Shown here: one piece after another, positions 16,559 through 27,458 of the stretch
Layout: every line of letters begins with the position of its first letter
How positions within the stretch are numbered: the first letter of the stretch is position 1
Assembly (NCBI GenBank): GCA_021324655.1
Contig: JAJPIP010000067.1
Coordinates: 1-43,806 of the forward strand
Length of the DNA stretch: 43,806 bases
Direction: 5' to 3'
Source: Pseudomonadota bacterium
Lineage (GTDB): Bacteria; Chloroflexota; UBA5177
The notes under the pieces: generated by a model
Seen by the model: the letters and a program-made list of their open reading frames with translations, nothing else
What the model was told of the DNA's origin: nothing
The model's database searches: none
Made by a program: the position numbers and the translations under genes

Positions 16559-17377
16559 CTAGGTATTGCGCGCGACGCTCTCCAGAATATCGAGCGCGAG
16601 GCGACGTGCCCGCTCACCCCTCCGGCCGATCGTATGCACCAGCCGCGCCAGCGCCAGCGTCTGCTCGGACGGCTCGGCATCGCCGGCGAGAGCTCGTCCG
16701 ATCAGGCCCGCGAGTCCGGTGTCGCCGCGCCCCTCCGCGACCTCGGCCAGCGTGTCCAGCAGCATCCGCCCCACATTGGTCACCATCTGGGCCTGTCCGA
16801 CGGCAATCGCGATCGGATGAGCGAAGAGCCCGAGCATCTCCATGTCATCCAGGCCGAATGATGTGTTGTCGTTTTTGTCCAGCACCTCGATGACCCCCTC
16901 GACGTCGTCGCCAAGCAGCAGAGGGGCAGCCATGATCGACCGCGGCACGTAGCCGGTGGACTGGGCGAATCCCGAGGCGAAGCGGGGGTCACGCCGGACG
17001 TCGGAGACCGCGATCGGCTCGCCCGTCATCGCCACCCAACCGGCGATTCCCTGATGGGAGGGAAAGCGCAGGCCGAGCACCGACTTATCGGTCGCGGCGA
17101 CGAAGACAAGCTCGTTCGTTTCGTGATCGAGGATCAGCACCGAAGCGGCGGCGGCATCAAAGAGGCGACATGCGGCTTCGATAATACCGAGCAGGAGAGC
17201 CCGGTAGGACGAGCTTCCGATTGTTTCCCCCGCAACGGTCGAGAGCTGTAAGAGGTCACGCAACGGCGCCGCCCCGTTCGCCCCGGCGAGCTCCTCACGT
17301 AGCTGCCGGATCTCGACTGCCTGGTCGGCCACCGTCGCCCGCGCTGCCACCAATTCGCGCTGCAAATCTTCTGTCAC
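16559..17377 (-). CDS. GAF domain sensor protein
   Basis: 272 residues. An N-terminal coiled coil (about 1-35, LQRELVAARATVADQAVEIRQLREEL), a GAF domain (about 40-190; LVFVAATDKSVLGLRFPSHQGIAGWV, APLLLGDDVEGVIEVLDK) and an alpha-helical C-terminus. There is no kinase, phosphatase or cyclase domain, so it probably binds a ligand and passes the signal to a partner. The GTG start overlaps the S8 peptidase TGA by 4 bp, with GGAGG 7 bases upstream, so the two are coupled. The ligand is unknown. Confidence 0.83.
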   Translation of the reverse strand: MTEDLQRELVAARATVADQAVEIRQLREELAGANGAAPLRDLLQLSTVAGETIGSSSYRALLLGIIEAACRLFDAAAASVLILDHETNELVFVAATDKSVLGLRFPSHQGIAGWVAMTGEPIAVSDVRRDPRFASGFAQSTGYVPRSIMAAPLLLGDDVEGVIEVLDKNDNTSFGLDDMEMLGLFAHPIAIAVGQAQMVTNVGRMLLDTLAEVAEGRGDTGLAGLIGRALAGDAEPSEQTLALARLVHTIGRRGERARRLALDILESVARNT

Positions 17378-18204
17378 GGACGACCTCCCAACGCCTCGCG
17401 CACGTTCTTCGAGGTGTAATACAGAACCGTCTTGAGGTGAAATGGGGCAAGGCGGTGCTTGCCCTGGATCAGAGCCGCGATCCCGACGATGTGCGGCGTG
17501 GCGTAGCTATTGCCCGTTCCCACGGACGTCGTTTTGCCGGCCCAGGCCAGCTCGAGGTCGACGCCTGGAGCGGTGAACTCGACCGGCGGGTTGGGGTTGT
17601 AATAGAAGGTGTACGGATCGGGCTCGGCGTGACTCGCCACCGAGATGACCGAGGCGAAGAGCCACGGGTAGCTATTCACCGGCATATTGTTCGCCGCGGC
17701 GACAATCACCGTTCCCCGGAAATACGCCTCATCCGCGAGATCGTGCAGGGCGACGACATGTTCATACTTGCGCGTGCTGAGGCTCAGGTTGATGACATCC
17801 ATGCCGTTTTCCACCGCCCAGCGAACACCCGCGACGAGGGCATCCCCGCCGCCCTTCAGATTCTGACCGAGTACCCGGGCACTATAGATCTCCGCCTCGG
17901 GCGCCAGGGAATGTATGATGCCGGCGCAGGCGGTCCCGTGGCCAAAGAGATCCTCATGTGGCTCCTCTCTCACCACCACACCATCCGGCGACCGCTGGAC
18001 AACGACCCCGCCCTTGACGGCACCCTCCAGGGCCGGGTGATCCGCTTCCACCCCCGAATCCACGATGCAGACTTTGACCCCCTTCCCGGTGCTGCCGCCC
18101 CACGCCCACTCGGGCGTAATGTCCCGCCAGGCAACCGGAGAGATATCCGGCTGATCCTCGGGGCGGGTCGGCCAGCTGAAAGCGGGAAGTACCGGCTCTT
18201 CCAT
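17374..18204 (-). CDS. Subtilisin-like S8 serine peptidase, no signal peptide
   Basis: 276 residues with the catalytic triad D49 (VCIVDSGVEADHP), H89 (GHGTACAGI) and S233 (GNSYATPHIVG), and the oxyanion asparagine at about N172. No signal peptide, no propeptide and no anchor, so it resembles a cytoplasmic subtilisin; the short N-terminus leaves little room for a propeptide. It begins after accC (11 bp gap) and ends overlapping the GAF gene by 4 bp. The link with GAF suggests ligand-dependent proteolysis or a cyclisation-type role, but no RiPP partner genes are present. Substrate unknown. Confidence 0.86.
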   Translation of the reverse strand: MEEPVLPAFSWPTRPEDQPDISPVAWRDITPEWAWGGSTGKGVKVCIVDSGVEADHPALEGAVKGGVVVQRSPDGVVVREEPHEDLFGHGTACAGIIHSLAPEAEIYSARVLGQNLKGGGDALVAGVRWAVENGMDVINLSLSTRKYEHVVALHDLADEAYFRGTVIVAAANNMPVNSYPWLFASVISVASHAEPDPYTFYYNPNPPVEFTAPGVDLELAWAGKTTSVGTGNSYATPHIVGIAALIQGKHRLAPFHLKTVLYYTSKNVREALGGRP

Positions 18205-18215
18205 GGGCGGTCCCT

Positions 18216-19598
18216 CTATGTGGAGGCGGCGAGGGCGGCGGAGACCACCTCCTCGACGGCCGTCCGGCCGGCGCTTTCCACAAAGTCCGTGTGGACGTTT
18301 CCGGCACGGAAGACCTCATCCACCATGACCCCCCGCATGTAGGGAATCGTGGTCGGGACACCAGTGATAACCGTTTCCTCGAGGGCGCGATGCATGCGAT
18401 CGATCGCCTCGTCCCGGTCACGGCCGTAGACCATGATCTTGGCGAGAAGTGAGTCGTAGTGCGGGGGAAGGGTGTATCCCTGGTAGAGGTGCGTGTCGAC
18501 CCGCACGCCGGGGCCACCCGGCAACACCAACTCACCGACGGTTCCCGTTGCCGGCCGGAAGTCCGGCCCCGCCTCGGCGTTGATCCGGCACTCAATGGCG
18601 TGTCCGCGCACGACGACGTCCTCCTGGCGCACCGACAAGGGATGTCCGGAGGCAACCTGGATTTGCTCCTTGACGATGTCCACGCCCGTGACCAGCTCCG
18701 TGATGCCGTGCTCGACCTGAATGCGAGTGTTCATTTCCATGAAGTAGAAATTGCCGTCGTCGTCCGCCAGGAATTCGAGAGTGCCGGCGCTGGTGTAGCC
18801 GAGAGCCTTTGCCCCGCGCACGGCTGCTTCCCCCAGCCGCCGGCGCAGATCGGCGTCGATGGTTGAGCCAGGCGCCTCTTCGATCAACTTCTGATGGCGG
18901 CGCTGAATCGAGCACTCGCGCTCCGCCAGGTGAATGACATTCCCGAACGTGTCCCCGAGGACCTGCACCTCGATATGACGGCAGCGATCGAGATAACGCT
19001 CGATGTACACCTCGTCGCTGTCGAACGACGCCCGTGCCTCCGCCCGTGCCAGATGAAAGCCGCGCTGCAGATCGAGTTCGTCCCGGGCCACGTGCATGCC
19101 GCGTCCCCCACCGCCGGCGGCGGCCTTCAGAATTATGGGATAGCCGATGCGGCGCGCCGCCGCCTCCGCCTCTTCGAGGGAGGTGACCTGCGGCGTTCCA
19201 GGCAGCACCGGCAGACCGGCCTCTTCCATGAACCGTCGCGCATCCGCCTTGTTGGCGACCCGTGCGATCGCGTCGACCGACGGGCCGATAAAGGTGAGGT
19301 TGTACTCCCGACAAATCTCGGCGAAATAGCGATCTTCCGACAGAAAGCCGTAGCCGGGATGAACTGCGTCGCAGCCGGTGATGAGCGCCGCACTGATGAT
19401 GTTTGGGACGGACAGGTAGCTCTTACTGCTGGGGCCCGGCCCGATGCAGACGGCATCGTCCGCCAGCCGGACCGGCAGCGACGCGCGGTCGGCCTCGGAA
19501 TAGACGACCACGCTGGGGATGCCCATCTCCCGGGCAGCCCGCATCACGCGCAACGCAATTTCGCCGCGGTTCGCGATCAATATCTTCGAAACGGTCAT
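18216..19598 (-). CDS. accC: Biotin carboxylase subunit of acetyl-CoA carboxylase
   Basis: 460 residues. It carboxylates biotin on the carrier protein with ATP and bicarbonate, the first step of fatty acid synthesis. Markers: KILIANRGEIALRV at the N-terminus, HPGYGFLSE, the glycine-rich ATP loop AAAGGGGRGMHV, and EMNTRIQVEHGITELVTGVD (the usual HPVTE is HGITE here). ATG overlaps the fabG TGA by 4 bp. accB is not in this window. A homologous carboxylase of another biotin enzyme is possible, but fabG coupling supports fatty acid synthesis. Confidence 0.93.
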   Translation of the reverse strand: MTVSKILIANRGEIALRVMRAAREMGIPSVVVYSEADRASLPVRLADDAVCIGPGPSSKSYLSVPNIISAALITGCDAVHPGYGFLSEDRYFAEICREYNLTFIGPSVDAIARVANKADARRFMEEAGLPVLPGTPQVTSLEEAEAAARRIGYPIILKAAAGGGGRGMHVARDELDLQRGFHLARAEARASFDSDEVYIERYLDRCRHIEVQVLGDTFGNVIHLAERECSIQRRHQKLIEEAPGSTIDADLRRRLGEAAVRGAKALGYTSAGTLEFLADDDGNFYFMEMNTRIQVEHGITELVTGVDIVKEQIQVASGHPLSVRQEDVVVRGHAIECRINAEAGPDFRPATGTVGELVLPGGPGVRVDTHLYQGYTLPPHYDSLLAKIMVYGRDRDEAIDRMHRALEETVITGVPTTIPYMRGVMVDEVFRAGNVHTDFVESAGRTAVEEVVSAALAAST

Positions 19599-20344
19599 AC
19601 CATCACCATACCGCCATCGACTTTGAGCACGTGCCCGGTGATATATGACGCCTCCACACTCGCCAGGAATGCGACAGCTGCCGCCACATCTTCCACCGAG
19701 CCGGCCCGCTCCATCGGGACCTGATCCAGCATCCAGGTGCGAATCTCCTCGGAGAGCGACTCGGTCATGGCGGTGTCAATGAGACCCGGAGCCACCACAT
19801 TGGCCGTGATACCGCGCGTGGCGACTTCGCGTGCCACGCTCTTGGTCAGTCCAACGAGACCGGCCTTCGCCGCCGCGTAGCTGGACTGCCCGGCATTCCC
19901 GGTGAAGGCGACGACGGACGCAATATTGATGATGCGGCCGTAGCGCTGCCGCATCATCGGCCGCAGAGCCACCTTCGTGGTCAGAAAGGCGCCTTTGAGA
20001 TCGGTGTCGAGCACGCGGTCCCACTCCGCCTCGGACAGCCGCACTGTCAGCATGTCCGACGCCACTCCTGCATTGTTGACCAGGATGTGGAGCCCTCCGA
20101 GTTGTTTGGTTACGGTGTCCACGAGCCGCGAGACGTCCTCGGCCACGGCCACATCACCCTGGGCCGAGATGGCCGTGCCGCCCGCCTCCGTGATCTCGCG
20201 AACGACCAACTCGGCTCCCTCCTGATCGGAGCGGAAGTTGACGGCGACGGCGGCTCCCTCCAGAGCGAGCCGGCGGGCGATACCCCGTCCGATACCGCGC
20301 GAGGCACCGGTGACGAGGGCAATCCGCCCACCGAGTCGCTCCAT
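19595..20344 (-). CDS. fabG: 3-oxoacyl-ACP reductase FabG
   Basis: 249 residues, a short-chain dehydrogenase. NADPH motif TGASRGIGRGIA, NNAG at 90-93, catalytic S143, Y156 and K160 (INIASVVAFTGNAGQSSYAAAK), and the C-terminal HVLKVDGGMVM. It reduces 3-oxoacyl-ACP in fatty acid elongation. It lies 5 bp after rpmF and is coupled to accC by a 4-bp overlap, fitting the common rpmF-fatty acid gene arrangement. Other SDR substrates cannot be excluded from sequence alone. Confidence 0.93.
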   Translation of the reverse strand: MERLGGRIALVTGASRGIGRGIARRLALEGAAVAVNFRSDQEGAELVVREITEAGGTAISAQGDVAVAEDVSRLVDTVTKQLGGLHILVNNAGVASDMLTVRLSEAEWDRVLDTDLKGAFLTTKVALRPMMRQRYGRIINIASVVAFTGNAGQSSYAAAKAGLVGLTKSVAREVATRGITANVVAPGLIDTAMTESLSEEIRTWMLDQVPMERAGSVEDVAAAVAFLASVEASYITGHVLKVDGGMVMV

Positions 20345-20349
20345 CGGAG

Positions 20350-20544
20350 CTACGCCCTCGTGGCCGGCTCTTCAGGCAAGACCTCGCGTCCGGCATAGTA
20401 CCCGCAGTTGGGGCACACGTGGTGGCTGAGATGCGGCCGCCGGCAGTGCGCGCACAGGATGATCGACCCGACGGTCAACTTATCGTGCGCGCGGCGCGAG
20501 TTCTTTTTGGCGTGGCTGGTCTTCTTCTTCGGTAGGGCTCCCAT
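20350..20544 (-). CDS. rpmF: Ribosomal protein bL32
   Basis: 64 residues, strongly basic N-terminus MGALPKKKTSHAKKNSRRAH and a zinc-binding CAHC...CPNC pair, so the zinc-containing form of bL32. ATG start, 16 bp after the DUF177 gene, and 5 bp before fabG. Confidence 0.97.
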   Translation of the reverse strand: MGALPKKKTSHAKKNSRRAHDKLTVGSIILCAHCRRPHLSHHVCPNCGYYAGREVLPEEPATRA

Positions 20545-20560
20545 GATGTCCTCTTTCTAG

Positions 20561-21106
20561 TTAGCGTGTTTCCGAGCGATCTGTCTCCCCCAAGAGCCCC
20601 TGCAAAACAGCAAAGGGATTCGTCACCTCGGGGGGCGGGCACTGACAGGTTTCGTTATTGAGATTGACGCCACAGGTCGGACAGAGACCGCCGCAATCCT
20701 CGCGGCAGATAGGGATCAGCTCCATCGCGAGCAGGAAGTGCTGGCGAAGCGCTTCGGTTAGATCAACGATATGATTCTCGCTGATCTCGAACACCGTCTC
20801 CGAGTGCGCGTCGGCGGCCGAGGGCTGCCCCGTCAGGATATCAATAGTGGGCCGGTACTCTTCGGTGAAAGCGACGTGCTCGCCGCCTTGAAATTGTTCC
20901 AGACAGCGCGCGCACGTCAGGTCCATCTCTGCATCGGCCTCAACCTGAGCCATGATGCCGAAGTTGGTGTGCGTGAATTTGACATGCCCCCGGACGTCAC
21001 GGGCGACCGAGTCGTCGAGGTCGATCGCGTCCTCGGTCAGGTCATAGGAACGGGTGGCGCCGAAAGGATCCTGGAGAAGCTGTGAGACGTTGAATTGCAC
21101 GGGCAT
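20561..21106 (-). CDS. yceD: DUF177/YceD family protein
   Basis: 181 residues from the ATG at 21106 (an in-frame codon at 21196 would run into the coiled-coil gene). DUF177 proteins are encoded beside rpmF and are tied to 23S rRNA or ribosome metabolism, with no known enzymatic activity. Visible: CARCLEQF and the paired CGGLCPTCGVNLNNETCQC cysteines, likely a metal site. GAGGTG lies upstream of the start. Confidence 0.88.
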   Translation of the reverse strand: MPVQFNVSQLLQDPFGATRSYDLTEDAIDLDDSVARDVRGHVKFTHTNFGIMAQVEADAEMDLTCARCLEQFQGGEHVAFTEEYRPTIDILTGQPSAADAHSETVFEISENHIVDLTEALRQHFLLAMELIPICREDCGGLCPTCGVNLNNETCQCPPPEVTNPFAVLQGLLGETDRSETR

Positions 21107-21137
21107 AGACGGGGCACCTCGGGGCCGCGGGGAAGGG

Positions 21138-21611
21138 CTAGGCTTGATCGCGCTGGGCGGGCTCCGGCGCGGGCTGTGACAGCGCGCTGATGGCATTGCG
21201 GACGCTGCCGGTCATGTGACGGAGTTCGTCGTCGAGCCGGGACAGAACCTCGATGGCATATTGATCGGCGCCTTCCCGGACCTCCGTGCCGTCACGGCGC
21301 GCCTGCTCGAGAATCTCGCGCGCGCGGACTTCCGCTTCCTGCCGGATACTATCCTGCGCCAGGAGCCGCTCGGCCCGTTCTTGCGCCTGCGCGATGACGC
21401 GGTTCGCCTCCGTCTGTGCCTGGGCCATGATCTTCTGCTGATCCTGGTTCACCCGTCGTGCCTGCTTGATCTCTTCGGGGATCGTGGTGCGCATCAGATC
21501 CAGGACGTCGAGCGCCTCCCGCTCGTCGATCAAGACCCGGTCCGTCATCGGAACGCGTGTGCCGCCGTTGATGACGGCCTCCAGCCGATCCACGAGCATC
21601 AGAATATCCAT
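21138..21611 (-). CDS. Conserved coiled-coil protein (ATP synthase b/DivIVA-like)
   Basis: 157 residues. After a short N-terminus (MDILMLVDRLEAVINGG) most of the chain is a charged alanine/glutamine-rich coiled coil (IMAQAQTEANRVIAQAQERAERLLAQ ... AREILEQARR), like the stalk of ATP synthase subunit b. No membrane segment. ATG has GGAGG eight bases upstream and follows coaD by 4 bp. The gene occurs with coaD and rpmF in some Firmicutes and Chloroflexota as far as I recall; its function is not established. The C-terminal tail is proline-rich. Confidence 0.8.
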   Translation of the reverse strand: MDILMLVDRLEAVINGGTRVPMTDRVLIDEREALDVLDLMRTTIPEEIKQARRVNQDQQKIMAQAQTEANRVIAQAQERAERLLAQDSIRQEAEVRAREILEQARRDGTEVREGADQYAIEVLSRLDDELRHMTGSVRNAISALSQPAPEPAQRDQA

Positions 21612-21615
21612 AGGG

Positions 21616-22116
21616 TCATCCTCCTACCGCCGGTTGGACGCTGCCGAACCGCTCTCTGAGCCGGCGCGCGACCGGCTCCGGCACCATAGATGACACGTCT
21701 CCGCCGTTCTCGGCGATCTCTTTGACGATGCTTGAGCTCAAGAAGGCGTATTGCGTGCTGGGAAACAGCGAGACGACCTCGAGCCCCGGCAGCATCTGCC
21801 GGTTGGCCGCCGCGTGCTGGTACTCGTACTCAAAGTCGGAGACTGCCCGCAGGCCGCGAACTTCAACCGACGCGCCGATCCGGCGCGCGAAATCGACGAA
21901 CAGTCCGTCGAAGGGCATAACGTCGATGTGAGGCAGACCCGCCAGTGACTCGCGTACCATGGTCAGGCGCTCATCCAGCGAGAAGAGGACGTTCTTCTTC
22001 GGCATGGCGTACACGGCGACGACCAGGCGGGGAAAGACACGTGAAGCGCGAGTCGCGATGTCGACGTGGCCGCAGGTGATCGGGTCAAAGCTGGCCGGCA
22101 ACACCGCTACCGTCAT
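21616..22116 (-). CDS. coaD: Phosphopantetheine adenylyltransferase
   Basis: 166 residues, the usual size. It makes dephospho-CoA from 4'-phosphopantetheine and ATP. The ATP motif appears as ASFDPITCGHVDI (usually GSFDPxTxGH), with RGLRAVSDFEYE and the SSSIVKEIA near the C-terminus. ATG overlaps the rsmD TGA by 4 bp, the common rsmD-coaD pairing. Confidence 0.96.
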   Translation of the reverse strand: MTVAVLPASFDPITCGHVDIATRASRVFPRLVVAVYAMPKKNVLFSLDERLTMVRESLAGLPHIDVMPFDGLFVDFARRIGASVEVRGLRAVSDFEYEYQHAAANRQMLPGLEVVSLFPSTQYAFLSSSIVKEIAENGGDVSSMVPEPVARRLRERFGSVQPAVGG

Positions 22117-22670
22117 CCCTGCTCCTCTCCCTCCACGTCGTACATCGCCACGGCGGTATCGCCATATATTTTTTGCCGGCTGAGGATCAGCCGGCCGTAC
22201 CGCTCGCCCACAACAAAACGGGGGCTGTGCTCGAAGACAACAGTGGTGTCGTCGCCGACGGCGCGCGCCCCGCTAAGCATCTTCAGTATACCGTCCAAAC
22301 CGGCGTACGCGTACGGCGGGTCAAGAAAGACGAGATCGAAAGGTTCGTTCAGGGTGGGAAGGACGCGCTCAACCGGCGCACAGAGAACCCGGGCATCGGA
22401 CGCCAGCTTGGTGTGCGCGAGATTGGCGCGAATGGCACGGCACGCCGGCTCGCGCCGTTCGATGAAGACGCACGACGACGCGCCGCGGCTCAGCGCCTCG
22501 ATCCCGAGGGCTCCGGTGCCTGCAAACAGATCCAGGACTGTCTCTCCGCCCAGCGTCGTCCCAAGCATGGAAAAGATCGCCTCCCGCACCTTGTCCGTGG
22601 TGGGACGCGTCTCCATGCCCTTGGGGGCGAGCAGACGGTGCCCCTTGGCCCGCCCGGCGATTACCCGCAC
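22113..22670 (-). CDS. rsmD: 16S rRNA (guanine966-N2)-methyltransferase
   Basis: 185 residues. SAM motif VLDLFAGTGALGIEALSRGA and the catalytic DPPY (VFLDPPYAYAG) identify RsmD, with the N-terminal RVIAGRAKGHRL and RPTTDKVREAIFSML blocks. GTG start at 22670, AAGGA 10 bases upstream. It follows the wHTH gene by 18 bp. A GC hairpin inside the gene (22175-22195) has its T-run on the wrong side to be a terminator. Confidence 0.95.
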   Translation of the reverse strand: MRVIAGRAKGHRLLAPKGMETRPTTDKVREAIFSMLGTTLGGETVLDLFAGTGALGIEALSRGASSCVFIERREPACRAIRANLAHTKLASDARVLCAPVERVLPTLNEPFDLVFLDPPYAYAGLDGILKMLSGARAVGDDTTVVFEHSPRFVVGERYGRLILSRQKIYGDTAVAMYDVEGEEQG

Positions 22671-22688
22671 GGGCGGTGATTCCTTGCG

Positions 22689-23090
22689 CTACGCGACCCC
22701 CGCGCCCTCCGAGGTCGATGGGTAGGCAGCGCGGAGGGCCGCACCTGGGTCCTCGCCGGCGGACGAGGCGAACTGCAGGGTGCGCAGGGCACCGTCCGAG
22801 AGAGTCTGGAGTGTCTCACGCAGTTCGGGCCGAAGCAGTATGACCCGCATCCATGGCACGTACGGCCACGCCTTGCCCCAATTGATGGAGTATTCAAACG
22901 GCTTCTTGGTGCGATCGACCGAAATATAGTCTTCCGCCTCCAGTTCCGTCAGGTGACGTTGCGCCGTGCGCATCGTCACGTCAAGCCGGCGCGCGAGCAC
23001 TTCCTGCGAGATGCGCGGGTTCTCGATCAATTCGAGCAGCACTCGAGTGTACAGAGTCACCAACTGCACGCGTTCGCCCCCATGTGCCAT
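22689..23090 (-). CDS. Winged-helix transcriptional regulator
   Basis: 133 residues from the ATG at 23090, chosen because AGGAGG lies just upstream (GGTGCCGCC between). The helix-turn-helix is RISQEVLARRLDVTMRTAQRHLTELEAEDYI (about residues 30-60), of a MarR/ArsR-like winged-helix type; the C-terminal half has no known domain. It is divergent from the PLP decarboxylase across 126 bp containing an inverted repeat, so it may control that gene or itself. Effector unknown. Confidence 0.75.
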   Translation of the reverse strand: MAHGGERVQLVTLYTRVLLELIENPRISQEVLARRLDVTMRTAQRHLTELEAEDYISVDRTKKPFEYSINWGKAWPYVPWMRVILLRPELRETLQTLSDGALRTLQFASSAGEDPGAALRAAYPSTSEGAGVA

Positions 23091-23175
23091 GGCGGCACCT
23101 CCTTCATCGCCGTCGTCCCGGCCGCAGCGAGAATATATCGCTATTTTGAGATCAACTATGCGGCATGATGGCGCG

Positions 23176-23187
23176 AATGTCAACATT
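23176..23187. promoter_or_regulatory. Inverted repeat, possible operator
   Basis: AATGT-CA-ACATT, a perfect short inverted repeat 30 bp before the decarboxylase start and in the region divergent from the wHTH gene. A possible binding site for that regulator, but short and unproven. Confidence 0.25.
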
Positions 23188-23216
23188 TTCCCTGCTAGCA
23201 TCATCTGAGGGAAACC

Positions 23217-24683
23217 GTGAGAAATGAGATCGAGACCTGGCAGACCGGTCACGGTGACATGCCGCCCGAGGCCTTCGAGCACTGGGGAGAGGACGTTGTC
23301 CGCTGGATTGCCGAGTACCTATCCCAACCCGAGGGCTTTCCGGTCCTGAGCCGCGCCCGTCCCGGCGCGTTGATCGACACCCTGCCCGGCGAAGCACCGG
23401 ACGATCCGGAGCCGATGGGAACGATCCTCGACGACTTCCGTCAGTCCATCCTGCCGGGCATCACGCACTGGAACCATCCGCGATTCTTCGCGTACTTCGC
23501 CATCAGTGGATCGGCGCCCGGCATCCTGGGCGAGATGCTCGCCGCCGCCCTGAACGTCAACGCCATGCTGTGGCGCACGTCTCCCGCGGCGACCGAGCTG
23601 GAGACCGTCACTCTGGGATGGCTGCGGCGCCTCCTGGGGCTGCCGGATGAGTTCGTCGGCGTCATTTACGACACGGCCTCCATCTCAACTCTTGTCGGCG
23701 TCGCCGCCGCGCGCCAGGCCGCTCTGCCGGAGGTTCGGATCACCGGACTGTCCGGCCTCCCGCCCCTATGCCTGTACTGCTCGGAGCAAGCGCATTCGTC
23801 GGTGGAGAAGGCGGCAATCACGCTGGGCATCGGCCAGACCGGCGTCCGCAAGATCCCGGCCGACGAGCGATATCGGATGGACGCGGCTGCTCTCCGCGAT
23901 GCCATCACGGCGGACAATGCGGCGGGCTTTCGTCCCTTCTGCGTGGTGGCGACGGTGGGAACGACATCGACCACCAGCGTCGATCCGGTCGCGCCGATCG
24001 CCGACATCTGCGCCGATCATGACCTGTGGCTCCATGTCGATGCCGCCTACGGCGGCATTCCTGCCATGCTCCCGGAGAAACGTTGGGCCCTCGCCGGCGT
24101 CGAGCGCGCCGATTCACTCGTCGTGAATCCGCACAAGTGGCTGTTCACACCGATCGACTTGAGCGCTTTCTATACGCGCCGCGCCGACATCGTTCGGGAG
24201 GCGTTCAGCCTGGTTCCCGCCTATCTCACCAGCCGGGAAGAGGACGTCATTAATTACATGGACTACGGTCCCCAGCTGGGGCGGCGCTTTCGCGCGCTGA
24301 AGCTGTGGTTCATCCTGCGCGCCTATGGCCGGACCGGCATCGAGCGACGACTCCGCGAGCATCTGCGCCTCGCCCATGAGTTCGCCTCCTGGGTCGAGGG
24401 AACGGATGACTGGGAGCTGCTCGCCCCGGTGCCGTTCGCGACCGTCTGTTTCCGCTACGCCCCACGGGATCTCGACGGTGATGCCTTGAATCGTCTCAAC
24501 GAGGAGATTCTCGCCGACGTCAATGCGGCCGGCGACGTCTTTCTCTCCCACACCGTGCTGCAGGGCGTGTATACGCTCCGCCTCTCGGTGGGCAACATCC
24601 GGACGACAGAGCAGGACGTGCTGCGTGCCTGGGAGGGAGTGCGCCGGGCCGCGGAACGGGTCAGCCAATCCGCTCCACGATAA
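23217..24683 (+). CDS. Pyridoxal-phosphate-dependent group II decarboxylase
   Basis: 488 residues, aromatic-L-amino-acid decarboxylase family. PLP lysine K307 is in VVNPHKWLFTP; the histidine and aspartate that hold PLP appear in HSSVEKAAITLG and HVDAAYGGI. HPRFFAYFAISGSAPGILGEML is typical of the family N-terminus. GTG start, AGGG 6 bases upstream. The substrate (aromatic amino acid, or another amino acid) is not readable. It is divergent from a wHTH regulator and its last 23 bp overlap the convergent YvlD-like gene. Confidence 0.9.
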   Translation: MRNEIETWQTGHGDMPPEAFEHWGEDVVRWIAEYLSQPEGFPVLSRARPGALIDTLPGEAPDDPEPMGTILDDFRQSILPGITHWNHPRFFAYFAISGSAPGILGEMLAAALNVNAMLWRTSPAATELETVTLGWLRRLLGLPDEFVGVIYDTASISTLVGVAAARQAALPEVRITGLSGLPPLCLYCSEQAHSSVEKAAITLGIGQTGVRKIPADERYRMDAAALRDAITADNAAGFRPFCVVATVGTTSTTSVDPVAPIADICADHDLWLHVDAAYGGIPAMLPEKRWALAGVERADSLVVNPHKWLFTPIDLSAFYTRRADIVREAFSLVPAYLTSREEDVINYMDYGPQLGRRFRALKLWFILRAYGRTGIERRLREHLRLAHEFASWVEGTDDWELLAPVPFATVCFRYAPRDLDGDALNRLNEEILADVNAAGDVFLSHTVLQGVYTLRLSVGNIRTTEQDVLRAWEGVRRAAERVSQSAPR

Positions 24684-25002
24684 ACGTCACGGCCCAGCCC
24701 AGCAGTCCATAGACGATCGACCCAATAAGGGCAGCCAGGAAGCCGTGAACGCTGAAGTGCGGCACGATGACCGCGGCCAGCCAGAAGAGCAGCGCGTTGA
24801 TGACGAAGACAAACAGGCCAAAGGTGATCAAGGTGAGGGGTAGAGTCAGGATCGTCACGATGGGCCGCAGAATCGCATTGATGATCCCAATGACGATGGC
24901 GGCGATCAGAGCGGCAATGATCGTGACATGAATGCCGGGAACCAGCTTGGCGACGATGATCAGAGCCACGGCGCTGAGAAGCCACTTCAGGACGAGTCGC
25001 AC
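24661..25002 (-). CDS. YvlD-like membrane protein (phage holin 4 superfamily)
   Basis: 113 residues, about four hydrophobic segments. Diagnostic pattern: AALIAAIVIGIINAILRPIVTILTLPLTLITFGLFVFVINALLFWL. This family (PF04020) is mostly non-phage, of unknown function, often stress-linked. GTG start with AGGAGG 6 bases upstream. It is 42 bp after recG, so possibly last in that operon. Overlaps the decarboxylase 3' end. Confidence 0.86.
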   Translation of the reverse strand: MRLVLKWLLSAVALIIVAKLVPGIHVTIIAALIAAIVIGIINAILRPIVTILTLPLTLITFGLFVFVINALLFWLAAVIVPHFSVHGFLAALIGSIVYGLLGWAVTFIVERIG

Positions 25003-25044
25003 GGCGCACCTCCTATCGCATCTGACGGATTGTTGCAGACCGGG

Positions 25045-27453
<2,409 letters not shown>

Positions 27454-27458
27454 AGACC

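Noticed and set aside
22175-22195. GC hairpin beside TTTTTT inside rsmD
   Set aside because: The T-run is on the 5' side for the plus strand and an A-run for the minus strand, so it is not a terminator on either.
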